Shown in pieces: positions 1 to 8,572 of a DNA stretch of 64,000 nucleotides. The notes below the pieces were generated by a model, which worked only from the letters and a program-made list of their open reading frames with translations, searched no databases and was not told where the DNA came from. This DNA comes from Nitrobacter sp051912485 (lineage in GTDB: Bacteria > Pseudomonadota > Alphaproteobacteria > Rhizobiales > Xanthobacteraceae): assembly GCF_051912485.1 (NCBI RefSeq), contig NZ_CP196822.1:3968001-4032000 (forward strand). Reading direction: 5' to 3'. Numbering within the stretch: position 1 is the first letter of the stretch; every line of letters begins with the position of its first letter. A program made the translations under genes and the position numbers.

Positions 1-368
1 AAGGTCGTTCCCGAGTGTCAACCTGGCTGCTCTCGATCGCCCGCTTCAAGGCGCTGACCGCGATGCGCCAGCGCCGCCACGAGGATATCGACCAGGAGAA
101 TGTCCGCGAAATCGCCGACGGCGCCGATACGCCGGAGACGTCGCTCGATCGCAGCAACGTCAGCGCCATCCTGCGCGCCTGCATCGCCAAGCTGTCGCCC
201 GCTCATCGCGAGATCATCCACCTCGTCTACTATCATGAGAAAACGGTCGAAGAGGCCGGCGAAATCATCGGCATTCCGCAAAGCACCGTGAAGACCCGCA
301 TGTTTTATGCCCGCAAGCAGCTTGCCGAGCTTCTGAAAGACGCGGGCGTCGCAACGCTCGCGGCCTGA
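1..368 (+). CDS. ECF-type RNA polymerase sigma factor, C-terminal part (5' end outside window)
   Basis: The reading frame is open to the left edge, so the start and sigma region 2 core are missing. The visible part begins with a VSTWLLSIAR stretch typical of the end of region 2 and ends with a region 4 helix-turn-helix (LSPAHREIIHLVYYHEKTVE followed by a segment containing STVKTRMFYARKQL). This places it in the sigma-70 ECF family, which directs RNA polymerase to stress or envelope promoters. No anti-sigma factor lies downstream; if there is one, it is upstream and out of view. A GTG at 15 is in frame but lies inside the conserved domain, so it is not taken as the start. The ECF subgroup cannot be assigned. 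Confidence 0.9.
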   Translation, partial: GRSRVSTWLLSIARFKALTAMRQRRHEDIDQENVREIADGADTPETSLDRSNVSAILRACIAKLSPAHREIIHLVYYHEKTVEEAGEIIGIPQSTVKTRMFYARKQLAELLKDAGVATLAA

Positions 369-687
369 CCGGCATTCGGTTTTGCGACCCCAACCTCCAG
401 CGGCCCGAGCGGGATAGCCTTCCGGACCGCTTGCGTTCAGGCATCCATCCCAAGGCGACCATAGGAACCGAGGAGATGGCCCCGATCCGGTTCTGATGGC
501 GGGCTCGGATTTGCATTGAGGTGAAGCTCGTCCGCCTTGCGGCGCTGTTTTCCCGAAAACTTTATGATTCCCGGCTGACGCCGCGGTCGCTTGCCATCAC
601 GCCCCTGCTGATATTCTATGCCGTATATGATTTGACGATGATGCTGGCGGCGAGTCTCTGCCGCCATTCCAGCGAGGAGAACAAGCG
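369..687. other. Intergenic region, no gene found
   Basis: This stretch separates the sigma factor from the L,D-transpeptidase gene. It contains a small inverted repeat at 547-560 (GTTTTC, two bases, GAAAAC) without a following T-run. I see no convincing coding frame or RNA gene. It probably holds the promoter of the downstream gene. Confidence 0.5.
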
Positions 688-1287
688 ATGATCGGGTTTC
701 GGCACCTGACCCTGGCGGTTTCTGCTGTAGCCTGCCTGATGCTCTCGGCGACGCACGGCTTTGCGCAGCAGCGGCAGCCCGATGTCGGCGACGAGCCTGG
801 CCTGATCGCCGACGATGCTTTTCAACTCGATCCGGAATACCGCAAGCAGGTTGTGCTCTACCGTACGACCGAGCCGCCTGGCACCATCATTATCCAGACA
901 GCGGAACGCCATCTGTATCTCATTGAAGGCAACGGTCGCGCCATCCGTTACGGCATCGGCGTTGGCCGCGAAGGTTTCCAGTGGCAGGGAATTCTCAATA
1001 TCACGCGTAAGGCGGAATGGCCGGACTGGACTCCGCCGCCGGAAATGATCGCACGTCAGCCCTATCTGCCACGCTTCATGGCGGGTGGCCCCGGCAATCC
1101 GCTCGGCGCGCGCGCGATGTATCTCGGCACCACTGTCTACCGCATCCACGGCACCAATCGCCCCGATACCATCGGCACCGCGATCTCCTCAGGCTGTTTC
1201 CGCCTGGTCAATGCCGATGTTGCCGATCTCTTTGATCGCGTTCCAGTTGGCACGCGCGTGATCGTGCGGCAAAAACCCAAGCTCTAA
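688..1287 (+). CDS. Secreted L,D-transpeptidase (YkuD domain)
   Basis: This 199-residue protein has an N-terminal signal peptide (about residues 1-26, ending GFAQQ) and a YkuD catalytic domain over roughly residues 65-195. The catalytic signature is present: His154 in RIHGTN, then SSGCFRL with Cys170 as the nucleophile and Arg172. Such enzymes act in the periplasm, making 3-3 peptidoglycan cross-links or attaching proteins to the wall. The context (residues MYLGTTVYRIHGTN) is typical of the short rhizobial paralogues with no extra binding domain. It is monocistronic, with AGCGAGGAGA about 10 bases before the ATG as ribosome binding site. The specific cross-linking role cannot be told from sequence. 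Confidence 0.93.
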   Translation: MIGFRHLTLAVSAVACLMLSATHGFAQQRQPDVGDEPGLIADDAFQLDPEYRKQVVLYRTTEPPGTIIIQTAERHLYLIEGNGRAIRYGIGVGREGFQWQGILNITRKAEWPDWTPPPEMIARQPYLPRFMAGGPGNPLGARAMYLGTTVYRIHGTNRPDTIGTAISSGCFRLVNADVADLFDRVPVGTRVIVRQKPKL

Positions 1288-1342
1288 TTCATCGCCGCGT
1301 CATTCGCGCTGATACTTTCCGATACTGCGAGAGGGGCTATCC

Positions 1343-2380
1343 ATGCGGACATTTCGAGGCGGTCTCCTGATAGGCCTCGCCATCGCTACCGCCATCGCGG
1401 CGATGGCGATCACCTACGAGCGCTACGACACCAAGACCCTGAAACGTACGGTTCGGCGTGACGCCGTGCTGTGCGGCGTCAACACCGGTCTGCCCGGCTT
1501 TTCGAATTCGGATGACAAGGGCAACTGGTCCGGCTTCGACGTGGATTTCTGCCGCGCCGTCGCCGCCGCCATCTTCGATGATCCGGCGAAGGTGAAGTTC
1601 GTCCCGCTCGCCGCCGACCAACGCTTCAAAGAATTGCAAAGCCGCAAGGTCGATATCCTCGCCCGCAACTCGACCTGGAGCATGTCGCGCGAGACCAATT
1701 ACAACCTCTATTTCCCGGCGGTCGCTTATTATGACGGCGAGGGCTTTATGGTCCGCACGTCGCGCAAGGCCGCCTCGGTGCTCGACCTCGGTGATACGAA
1801 AATCTGCGTACAGGACGGCACGACCACGAAACTTAACCTCGCCGACTACTTCAAGGCCAACAACCTGAAATACGAGGAGATCAAGTTCGGGAAGCTGGAG
1901 GACATGCTGAAGGCCTATGACGAGGCCAAGTGCGATGTAGTGACCTCCGACGTTGCCCAGCTCTACGCCATGCGCCTGCGGCTGACCAAGCCGAGCGAGA
2001 GCGTCATCCTGCCCGACGTGATCTCGAAGGAGCCGTTGGCGCCGGTTGTTCGCCAGCGCGACGACGACTGGATGATGATCGTCAAATGGACGCTCTACGC
2101 GATGATCAACGCCGAGGAACTCGGCGTCACCTCGAAGAACATCGACGAGGCGATGAAGTCGACGAAGCCCGATGTGATGCGGCTGGTCGGCACCGAGGGC
2201 GAATATGGCGAGGATCTCGGTCTGACGAAGGACTGGGCGGCGCGCATCATCCGCCACGTCGGCAACTATGGCGAAGTTTACGACCGTAATGTCGGCGCCG
2301 ATTCGAAGCTGAAAATTCCGCGCGGCCTCAATCAGCTCTGGAATGCTGGTGGTATCATGTACGCCCCGCCGTTGCGGTGA
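1343..2380 (+). CDS. Amino-acid ABC transporter substrate-binding protein (family 3, AapJ-like)
   Basis: This 345-residue periplasmic binding protein has an N-terminal hydrophobic segment (residues 7-24) acting as signal or anchor. A family-3 solute-binding domain follows, with GVNTGLPGFSN, WSGFDVDFCRAVAAAIF and ILARNSTWSMSRE, the pattern of AapJ/BztA general L-amino-acid binders. No permease or ATPase gene adjoins it, so it is an orphan component that presumably works with a transporter encoded elsewhere. The N-terminus lacks an obvious AXA cleavage site, so it might stay membrane-anchored. The family call is firm; the substrate is inferred. Confidence 0.88.
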   Translation: MRTFRGGLLIGLAIATAIAAMAITYERYDTKTLKRTVRRDAVLCGVNTGLPGFSNSDDKGNWSGFDVDFCRAVAAAIFDDPAKVKFVPLAADQRFKELQSRKVDILARNSTWSMSRETNYNLYFPAVAYYDGEGFMVRTSRKAASVLDLGDTKICVQDGTTTKLNLADYFKANNLKYEEIKFGKLEDMLKAYDEAKCDVVTSDVAQLYAMRLRLTKPSESVILPDVISKEPLAPVVRQRDDDWMMIVKWTLYAMINAEELGVTSKNIDEAMKSTKPDVMRLVGTEGEYGEDLGLTKDWAARIIRHVGNYGEVYDRNVGADSKLKIPRGLNQLWNAGGIMYAPPLR

Positions 2381-2574
2381 TCTCGTCATGCGGGAACGGG
2401 TTAGGAGCCCTGGCTTTGTAGTGCCGCCTGATCGCTCGACCGGCCAAAGCAAGCTGAGCAGCGCGCAGAGAATCGATTGCACCGGTGTCATCGGCGGGCT
2501 TGACCCGCGCCCGTCCCCCTACAAGATAGGATGGGACACGAGGTCAGGACGGGTCATTCACGGAGACACACGCC

Positions 2575-3072
2575 ATGTCCGACGTATCGGTTCCCGTCGC
2601 CGCCGGCACCCGGATCGGGCACGTCCATCTCAAGGTCGCCGACCTTGAACGCGCGCTCGGTTTCTACTGCGGCGTGCTCGGCTTCGAATTGACGCAACGC
2701 TACGGCGATCAAGCTGCGTTCATTTCCGCCGGCGGCTACCATCATCACATCGGATTGAATACGTGGGAAAGCAAGGGCGGCTCGCCGCCCCCGCCCGGCA
2801 CCACCGGATTATTTCACACTGCGATTCTGTATCCGACGCGCGCCGCGCTCGCCGACGCTTTGCATCGGGTGTATGCGGCCGGCATTCAGCTCGATGGCGC
2901 CAGCGATCACGGCGTCAGCGAGGCGCTTTATTTGCGCGACCCCGACCAGAATGGCGTCGAGCTCTATCGAGATCGGCCGAAAGAGGAATGGCCGCGCAAT
3001 GCCGACGGCGGCCTTGCGATGTTCACGCGCAGGCTCGATCTCGAGGATCTTCTACGCCAGCGTGAGCTATAG
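2575..3072 (+). CDS. VOC-superfamily protein (glyoxalase / extradiol dioxygenase fold)
   Basis: The 165-residue protein has two beta-alpha-beta-beta-beta modules: residues ~13-70 (GHVHLKVADLERALGFYCGV) and ~80-150 (GLFHTAILYPTRAALADALH, then DPDQNGVELYRDR). Candidate metal ligands are His16 or His18, the histidine in GLFHTAI and the Glu in NGVELY. This matches small CatE-like or glyoxalase-like proteins of rhizobia, which may cleave aromatic rings, detoxify aldehydes or do neither. It stands alone, with no aromatic degradation genes nearby. Substrate unknown. Confidence 0.85.
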   Translation: MSDVSVPVAAGTRIGHVHLKVADLERALGFYCGVLGFELTQRYGDQAAFISAGGYHHHIGLNTWESKGGSPPPPGTTGLFHTAILYPTRAALADALHRVYAAGIQLDGASDHGVSEALYLRDPDQNGVELYRDRPKEEWPRNADGGLAMFTRRLDLEDLLRQREL

Positions 3073-3107
3073 ACCGTCCGCCCGTGACCAAAGCGCGGTT
3101 GCTCCGG

Positions 3108-3788
3108 TCATCCCGGATTTCGTTCGAATGCCAGGATCAGATTGTTGGCAGGCATGTCGAGGATCTCCGTGAGCGTCAAGCCATTGCGCTGCGCCAGCTC
3201 CGCCACCTCATCGACATCGCGCACGCCCCACTCGGGATCGTTGTTGCGCAGGCTGGCGTCGAACGCCGCGTTGCTCGGCGCGGTGTGCCGGCCGCCGCGC
3301 TTGAACGGTCCGTAGAGAAACAGTCGCCCATCGGAACGTAGATTGCGAGCCGCGCCCGCGATCAGGCCCTCGGCTACGCGCCAAGGCGCGATATGGATCA
3401 CATTGGCGCAGAACACGGCGAGCAGCTCGCCGGATCCGGAACCGTCGCTCGTCTTCGGGCACCACTCCGGATTCGACAGGTCGATCCGCTGCGGCGGGCG
3501 GACGTTGGCGAGATCTTCGTGGGCGGTCCACGCCGCAATGCTTCGGAGATGATTGTCGTTGAGATCGCTCGGCCACCAGGTGATGTCGGGCGAGTGCCGC
3601 GCGAAAAAAACGACGTGCTGCCCGGTGCCGCTGCCAGCCTCGACCACGTCGCCGGTCTTGCCGCGCAGGAATGTTTCGAGCGCCGCCCAGATCGCGGCAT
3701 GGTTGCGATGAAACGCAGCTGCGTCGAGGCGGTCATCGGATTCCACGCGCCGGCCATCCTTGCCGAATTCGGTGGTGTAGTCGGGCAT
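3108..3788 (-). CDS. DUF938 family SAM-dependent methyltransferase
   Basis: Starting from the ATG at 3788 (MPDYTTEFGKDGRR) the protein has 226 residues. It carries a class I methyltransferase motif I (VVEAGSGTGQHVVFFA) and the DUF938 signatures WWPSDLND, FCANVIHIAPW and LFLYGPFKRGGRHTAPSNAAF. A longer in-frame extension to 3920 exists but lacks family similarity, so the internal ATG is preferred. The target of this family is not established. It is transcribed divergently from the sox cluster across a 333-base gap. Confidence 0.87.
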   Translation of the reverse strand: MPDYTTEFGKDGRRVESDDRLDAAAFHRNHAAIWAALETFLRGKTGDVVEAGSGTGQHVVFFARHSPDITWWPSDLNDNHLRSIAAWTAHEDLANVRPPQRIDLSNPEWCPKTSDGSGSGELLAVFCANVIHIAPWRVAEGLIAGAARNLRSDGRLFLYGPFKRGGRHTAPSNAAFDASLRNNDPEWGVRDVDEVAELAQRNGLTLTEILDMPANNLILAFERNPG

Positions 3789-4121
3789 GGAAGGCCATCC
3801 TTCATTCTGCCGTGAGTTCTGACCGGGCTTCATCGGGTCCATGTCAGCCGACCTGCTGTTTATACAGTCTTTTGGCCTTGGACAGCGAGTATGCAGGATC
3901 GCGAGCCATGCGACAGTCATCGCCGGACGGCAATGCCCTATCGTGCTGGCTTAACCGTCTCCAAACCGAGGCCCGGCTCGGCAGGCAAGCCATCATGAGC
4001 GCTTGTGCAAAGGCCGAGGATGTGAAAATTAAGTCCACGGTGCCCTCGCCGAATGACGTGGCCGCCGGATAACGATGTAATCAATAGAGCACCGCGGGAA
4101 CCGCCTTTGAGGATAATTCCT
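3789..4121. other. Divergent intergenic region upstream of sox
   Basis: This gap separates the leftward methyltransferase gene and rightward soxX. It must contain the promoter region of the sox genes. I see no clear palindrome, and the short open frames here have no recognisable protein features. Confidence 0.5.
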
Positions 4122-4478
4122 TTGACGAAGTCCGTCCCTCTGCCGGCGCTGGCGGCCTCTCTGCTGCTCGCCGTCACCGTCACGTCCTTTTCTGCGCGCG
4201 CGCAGAGCGCCGCCGCCGAAGGAGAGAAGCTCGCATTCGATCGCAACAAGGGCAACTGCCTGACCTGTCATGAGATCAAGGGCGGCAGCCAGGCCGGTAA
4301 CATCGCGCCGGCCCTCACCAACATCAAAAGCAAGTATCCGAACCGCGCCGATCTCGTCGCCATCGTCAGCGACGAGACCAAGCGAAATCCGCTTACGGTG
4401 ATGCCGCCGTTCGGTCGAAACCACATCCTGACTGACAAAGAAATCGACGCGGTCGTCGACTTCCTGCAGACGCTGTGA
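4122..4478 (+). CDS. soxX: SoxX, c-type cytochrome of the thiosulfate-oxidising SoxXA complex
   Basis: With a TTG start at 4122, preceded by TGAGGA about 9 bases upstream, the protein is 118 residues. It begins with a clean Sec signal peptide ending at SFSARAQSA. The haem motif is C46-LT-C49-H50 and the likely axial Met is M94 in VMPPFGRN. SoxX pairs with SoxA to attach thiosulfate oxidatively to the SoxY cysteine in the periplasm. An in-frame ATG at 4053 would add 23 residues before the signal peptide and looks less likely. It is the first gene of the soxXYZAK run. Confidence 0.92.
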   Translation: MTKSVPLPALAASLLLAVTVTSFSARAQSAAAEGEKLAFDRNKGNCLTCHEIKGGSQAGNIAPALTNIKSKYPNRADLVAIVSDETKRNPLTVMPPFGRNHILTDKEIDAVVDFLQTL

Positions 4479-4506
4479 CATCGGCCGCGTGCAAAGGAGA
4501 ACATGC

Positions 4507-5004
4507 ATGATCGATCCATCGCACGGCAGCGTTGACGCGACGCGGCGGCTGATCCTGAAAGGCGCGGCGGTCGTTGCGCTGGCAGGCGTTGCCGGCATCC
4601 GCTTCGGGCTAGCGCCTGCGCTCGCCGCTGCCAATGACAAGTATCCCAACGCCGCCTTCAAGGTTAAGGGAGCCGATGGCGCGATCGAGGCGCTCTACGG
4701 CAGGACCGCTGAGAAATCCGACAAGGTCAAGATGGACGCACCGGAGATCGCCGAGAACGGCGCGGTCGTCCCTATTTCCGTCACCACGAGCCTGTCCGAT
4801 GTGACGTCGATCTCGTTTCTGGTCGCGGAAAATCCGAACGCGCTGGCCGCGTCGTACCGCATCCCCGCCGGGACGATGCCGAGCGTCGCCAACCGCCTGA
4901 AGATGGCGAAGACCAGCAATGTCATCGCGATCGTGGAAGCCGGCGGCAAGCTCTATAGCGCCAGCAAGGAAGTCAAGGTCACCATTGGCGGCTGCGGTGG
5001 TTGA
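4507..5004 (+). CDS. soxY: SoxY, sulfur-carrier subunit of SoxYZ
   Basis: From the ATG at 4507 (AAGGAG seven bases upstream) the protein has 165 residues. It has a twin-arginine signal (TRRLILKG, then a hydrophobic run to about residue 40) and ends in the swinging-arm motif GGCGG, with Cys163 carrying the sulfur intermediates. SoxY is exported by Tat as a folded complex with SoxZ, which has no signal of its own. It lies 28 bases after soxX. Confidence 0.96.
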   Translation: MIDPSHGSVDATRRLILKGAAVVALAGVAGIRFGLAPALAAANDKYPNAAFKVKGADGAIEALYGRTAEKSDKVKMDAPEIAENGAVVPISVTTSLSDVTSISFLVAENPNALAASYRIPAGTMPSVANRLKMAKTSNVIAIVEAGGKLYSASKEVKVTIGGCGG

Positions 5005-5042
5005 GCGAACGGTCAGGGAATAGTCATTCAGGGAAGACAGTT

Positions 5043-5354
5043 ATGGCATCGACAATCCGTGTTCGCGCAACGTCGAGCGGCGATACGACCGAGGTCCAGG
5101 CGCTGATCCAGCATCCGATGGATTCGGGTTTCGTCAAGAATCCCGCCGGCGAGCTGATCCCGGCGCACTTCATTCAGCAACTGACCGTCGAATATGACGG
5201 CAAGCCGGTTTTCATCGCCGACTGGGGACCGGCCGTCTCAAAGGACCCGTATGTGAAATTCAGCTTCAAGGGCGGAAAGAAGGGCGGCGACCTCAAGATC
5301 AGTTGGGTCGACAACAAGGGTGCCTCCGACACCTCCACGGCAAAGATTCAGTAA
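5043..5354 (+). CDS. soxZ: SoxZ, partner subunit of SoxYZ
   Basis: The 103-residue protein from ATG 5043 (MASTIRVRATSSGDTTEVQA) matches SoxZ over its whole length, including LIQHPMDSGF and IPAHFIQQL. It has no signal peptide, as expected for a protein carried out by the Tat-exported SoxY. A GGAAG ribosome binding site precedes it. An upstream in-frame start at 5001 would overlap soxY by four bases but adds a segment unlike SoxZ. Confidence 0.95.
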   Translation: MASTIRVRATSSGDTTEVQALIQHPMDSGFVKNPAGELIPAHFIQQLTVEYDGKPVFIADWGPAVSKDPYVKFSFKGGKKGGDLKISWVDNKGASDTSTAKIQ

Positions 5355-5383
5355 TGGCGGCGCGCGGCAGGCGGAGAACAGAC

Positions 5384-6244
5384 ATGCGATTGACCTTCCG
5401 CTCGGCGGCAATGGGCGTGGTGCTGGCGGCGCTGACCTGCGTCGCGGCGCAGATATCTCACGCTGCCGAAAAGACCAATCCGCCCGCCGACCTCAAGGCC
5501 TTCCAGAAATATTTCACCGACAAGTTCCCCAAGCTGAAGCTGAAGGATTTCGTCAACGGGCCTTATTCGATGGACGAAGGTCTGTACAAGCAGTGGAAGG
5601 AGAAGGAGGAGTTTCCTCCTTACGAATTCGCGCTCGCCGCCGGCAAGGAGATGTTCGAGAAGCCGTTCAAGAACGGCAAGACCTTCGCGGACTGTTTCCC
5701 CAACAAGGGCATCGGCATCCGGCAGAACTATCCCACCTTCGACAAGAAGCAGGGCAAGGTCGTCACGCTCGAACTTGCTGTGAACCAGTGCCTCGAGACT
5801 AACGGAGAAAAGCTGTTCTCCTATACCAAGGACGAGATGGCGTCGGTGACGGCCTACATGGCCTTCACCTCGCGTGGCAAGCCGTTCGACATCAAGATTC
5901 CGAACGATCCGCGGGCGCTCGAAGCCTACGAAAACGGCAAGCGTTATTTCTATACGCGGCGCGGCCAGCTCAATTTCTCCTGCGCCACCTGCCACGTGCA
6001 GACACCGGGCAACCGTATCCGGGCCGAGGTGCTCGCGCCCGCGCTCGGCATTCTCAACGCGATGCCGATCTATCGCTCCGCATGGGGCGGCATGGGCACA
6101 ACCAGCCGTCGCTTTACCACATGCAACAGCCAGGTGCGCGGGGTGCCGCTGACCCCGCAGGATGATGAATACCGCGATCTCGAATACTATCTGTCCTACG
6201 TCAGCAACGGGCTGCCGATTTCCGGTCCGGGAGCACGGCCATGA
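5384..6244 (+). CDS. soxA: SoxA, c-type cytochrome of SoxXA (single-haem form)
   Basis: The 286-residue protein starts at ATG 5384 (GGAG before it) with a Sec signal ending at SHAAEK. One haem motif is visible, C200-AT-C203-H204, with the characteristic axial cysteine C247 in RRFTTCNSQ. The N-terminal half retains C104 (FADCF) and C136 (NQCLE) but no CXXCH, so this is the mono-haem SoxA type, with those cysteines likely forming a disulfide. It acts with SoxX to couple thiosulfate to SoxY. It overlaps the next gene by four bases. Confidence 0.95.
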   Translation: MRLTFRSAAMGVVLAALTCVAAQISHAAEKTNPPADLKAFQKYFTDKFPKLKLKDFVNGPYSMDEGLYKQWKEKEEFPPYEFALAAGKEMFEKPFKNGKTFADCFPNKGIGIRQNYPTFDKKQGKVVTLELAVNQCLETNGEKLFSYTKDEMASVTAYMAFTSRGKPFDIKIPNDPRALEAYENGKRYFYTRRGQLNFSCATCHVQTPGNRIRAEVLAPALGILNAMPIYRSAWGGMGTTSRRFTTCNSQVRGVPLTPQDDEYRDLEYYLSYVSNGLPISGPGARP

Positions 6245-6564
6245 AGAGCAGCATGCGTCTCCCTACCCTCGTGGCACTTTCGATGGTCATGGTCGTGGGC
6301 GCGACAGCTGCCCGAGCCGCGAACACCGAGGCCGACTACAAGGCGGCCTATGCCGCGGCCGAAGCGGCTAACAACGAAGCCGGCAAGCTGCGCAACCAGT
6401 GGACCACGGCTGTCGAGGCGTTGAAGGATGCCAAGGCTGCTGCCGGGGCAGGGGATTTCGACAAGGCCGTCGCGGAATCGGCGAAATCCGAAGCACTGTC
6501 AAAGGCTGCGATCTTCCAGTCCAACGAGCAAAAGGACGCCTGGAGGAAGATGGAGATCCGCTGA
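6241..6564 (+). CDS. soxK: SoxK-like SoxXA-binding protein
   Basis: This 107-residue secreted protein has a signal peptide (to about residue 27, ARAAN) and an almost wholly helical, Ala/Glu/Lys-rich mature region (ADYKAAYAAAEAANNEAGKL, then KAAAGAGDFDKAVAESAKSE). That is the character of SoxXA-binding proteins, which stimulate SoxXA. Its ATG overlaps the soxA stop (ATGA), implying translational coupling. The name rests on position and general resemblance. Confidence 0.82.
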   Translation: MKSSMRLPTLVALSMVMVVGATAARAANTEADYKAAYAAAEAANNEAGKLRNQWTTAVEALKDAKAAAGAGDFDKAVAESAKSEALSKAAIFQSNEQKDAWRKMEIR

Positions 6565-6585
6565 ACGGCGTGATTCGGATCAAGG

Positions 6586-6729
6586 CGTCATTGCGAGCTC
6601 GTGACAAAATTGGCTCTTGCCAATTTTGCGCGTCAAGTGAAGCAATCCAGCCGCTATAGGGGAGAACTGGATTTGCTTCGTCGCTGCGGGACGACGCTTC
6701 GCGTCGCCCTTGAGCTCCTCACAATGACG
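6586..6729. repeat. Long imperfect palindromic intergenic repeat between soxK and soxB
   Basis: The outer arms are CGTCATTGCGAG (from 6586) and CTCACAATGACG (to 6729). An inner pair is GAAGCAATCCAG (6639-6650) and CTGGATTTGCTTC (6667-6679), and a perfect 10-bp hairpin sits at 6605-6628 (CAAAATTGGC, TCTT, GCCAATTTTG). The arm sequences are of a type scattered through Bradyrhizobium-like genomes. It could act as a processing or termination site within the sox locus. Confidence 0.75.
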
Positions 6730-6829
6730 AACCGGTTGATCAAAATCAGAAGGCATCGCGACCTTCCGTTGTATGAGTGCAGTCTATGCCGAACGAGACG
6801 CAAAGTGTCGCAATGGCGAGGCTCATTAT

Positions 6830-8572
6830 ATGACCCTCCGCCGCCGTGATCTCCTGAAAGCCGGCGCCGCCGCTGGCCTTTCCAGCGCGCTGCCACGCAT
6901 CGCCCGTGCAGCTAGCGATTCCGCGGTGTACGAGCTTGCAGGCTTTGGCAACGCGCGCATCCTGCACATGACTGACACCCACGCGCAGTTGCTGCCCATG
7001 TTCTTCCGCGAGCCCAGCGTTAATCTGGGCATCGGCACCATGCGCGGGCAACCGCCGCATCTGGTCGGCCGCGCCTTTCTCGATCGTTTTCAAATCAAGG
7101 CCGACAGCGCCGACGCCTATGCCTTCACCTGTCTCGATTTCGAGAAATCGGCCGCTCGTTTCGGCAGGCTCGGCGGCTTTGCTCACCTCAAGACACTGAT
7201 CGACCGGCTACGCGGCGATGCCGGACCGCACAACGCGCTGTTGCTCGACGGCGGTGATCTCTGGCAGGGCTCCGGCCTTGCCAACGCCATGCGCGGCGCT
7301 GACATGGTGGACGCCGCCAACCTGCTCGGCATCGAAGCGATGACCGGCCATTGGGAATTCACCTACGGTGAGAAAACGCTGCGCGACAACCTCTCCCGCT
7401 TCAAAGGCGAATTCCTGGCGCAAAATGTTTTCCTCACCGAGGAGGCCGCGTTCAATGACACGCCGGCCTTCGATGCCGCCTCCGGACGCGTGTTCAAGCC
7501 CGCGATGGTCAAGGAACTCGGCGGCTATCGCGTTGCCGTGATCGGTCAGGCGTTTCCCTATGTTCCTATCGCGCATCCGAGGCGGTTCACGCCGAGTTGG
7601 ACCTTCGGCATTCGCGACGAGGAATTGCAGAAGCTGGTCCGATCGCTGCGCGAGAACGACAAGGTGGATGCCGTCGTGCTGCTGTCGCACAATGGCATGG
7701 ACGTCGATCTCAAGCTCGCCAGCCGCGTCAGCGGCATCGACGTCGTCCTCGGCGGTCATACCCACGATGCCGTGCCGCAGCCGATTCCTGTCAGTAATGC
7801 CGGCGGCACGACGCTCGTCACCAATGCCGGCTCCAACGGCAAATTCCTCGGCGTCCTCGACCTCGATCTTGCCAAGGGCAAGGTCCGCGACGTACGCTAC
7901 TGGCTGTTGCCGGTGTTCTCTGAACTGCTCAGGGCCGATCCTGCGATGGAGGCTTTGATCGAGAAAGTACGCGCGCCTTATGCGGCGGCCTATGCCCAGA
8001 AGATCGCGACCACGGACCGCTTGCTTTATCGTCGCAGCAATTTCAACGGCACCATGGACACGCTGATCTGCGACGCGCTGCGCGGGGCATTCGATGCCGA
8101 GATCGCCTTGTCGCCGGGCTTCCGCTGGGGCACCAGCGTGCTGCCCGGACAGAGCCTGACGATGGAAGATGTGCTCGCGGAAACCGCCTGCACCTATCCC
8201 GAGACCTACGCCCAGAGCATGACCGGCGGCCAGATCAAGGACATTCTGGAAGACGTCTGCGACAACCTCTTCAACCCGGATCCCTACTACCAGCAGGGCG
8301 GCGACGTGGTTCGCGTCGGTGGCCTGTCCTATGCTTGCGCGCCCGCGGAGAGCGTCGGCCATCGTATCTCGGACCTGAAGCTGGAGAACGGGCGTTCGCT
8401 CGAGGCGAGCAAGCGCTACAAAGTCGCCGGCTGGGCTTCGGTCAACGAACAGAAGGGCGCGCCGGTCTGGGACGTCTTCGCCGCGCACCTGCGCAACGGC
8501 ATGACAAGCGGCGCTCGCCGCGATAGCGTGACGCTGAAAGGCGTCGACGGCAATCCAGGCCTCGCAGGATGA
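6830..8572 (+). CDS. soxB: SoxB, thiosulfohydrolase
   Basis: The start is placed at ATG 6830, giving 580 residues with a twin-arginine signal MTLRRRDLLKAGAAAG. An upstream in-frame ATG at 6773 would put 19 extra residues before it. The metallophosphatase core is present: HMTDTHAQ near residue 47, LLLDGGDLWQGS, MTGHWEFTYG, LLSHNGMDVD and LGGHTHDAVP, ligands of the dimanganese site. SoxB hydrolyses the terminal sulfonate from S-thiosulfonated SoxY, releasing sulfate. The usual nucleotidase C-terminal domain follows. Its stop overlaps the next start (ATGA). Confidence 0.96.
   Translation: MTLRRRDLLKAGAAAGLSSALPRIARAASDSAVYELAGFGNARILHMTDTHAQLLPMFFREPSVNLGIGTMRGQPPHLVGRAFLDRFQIKADSADAYAFTCLDFEKSAARFGRLGGFAHLKTLIDRLRGDAGPHNALLLDGGDLWQGSGLANAMRGADMVDAANLLGIEAMTGHWEFTYGEKTLRDNLSRFKGEFLAQNVFLTEEAAFNDTPAFDAASGRVFKPAMVKELGGYRVAVIGQAFPYVPIAHPRRFTPSWTFGIRDEELQKLVRSLRENDKVDAVVLLSHNGMDVDLKLASRVSGIDVVLGGHTHDAVPQPIPVSNAGGTTLVTNAGSNGKFLGVLDLDLAKGKVRDVRYWLLPVFSELLRADPAMEALIEKVRAPYAAAYAQKIATTDRLLYRRSNFNGTMDTLICDALRGAFDAEIALSPGFRWGTSVLPGQSLTMEDVLAETACTYPETYAQSMTGGQIKDILEDVCDNLFNPDPYYQQGGDVVRVGGLSYACAPAESVGHRISDLKLENGRSLEASKRYKVAGWASVNEQKGAPVWDVFAAHLRNGMTSGARRDSVTLKGVDGNPGLAG

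Noticed and set aside
547..560. GTTTTC-CC-GAAAAC inverted repeat as terminator of the sigma factor gene
   Set aside because: It lies about 180 bases downstream, has a loop too short for a hairpin and no T-run.
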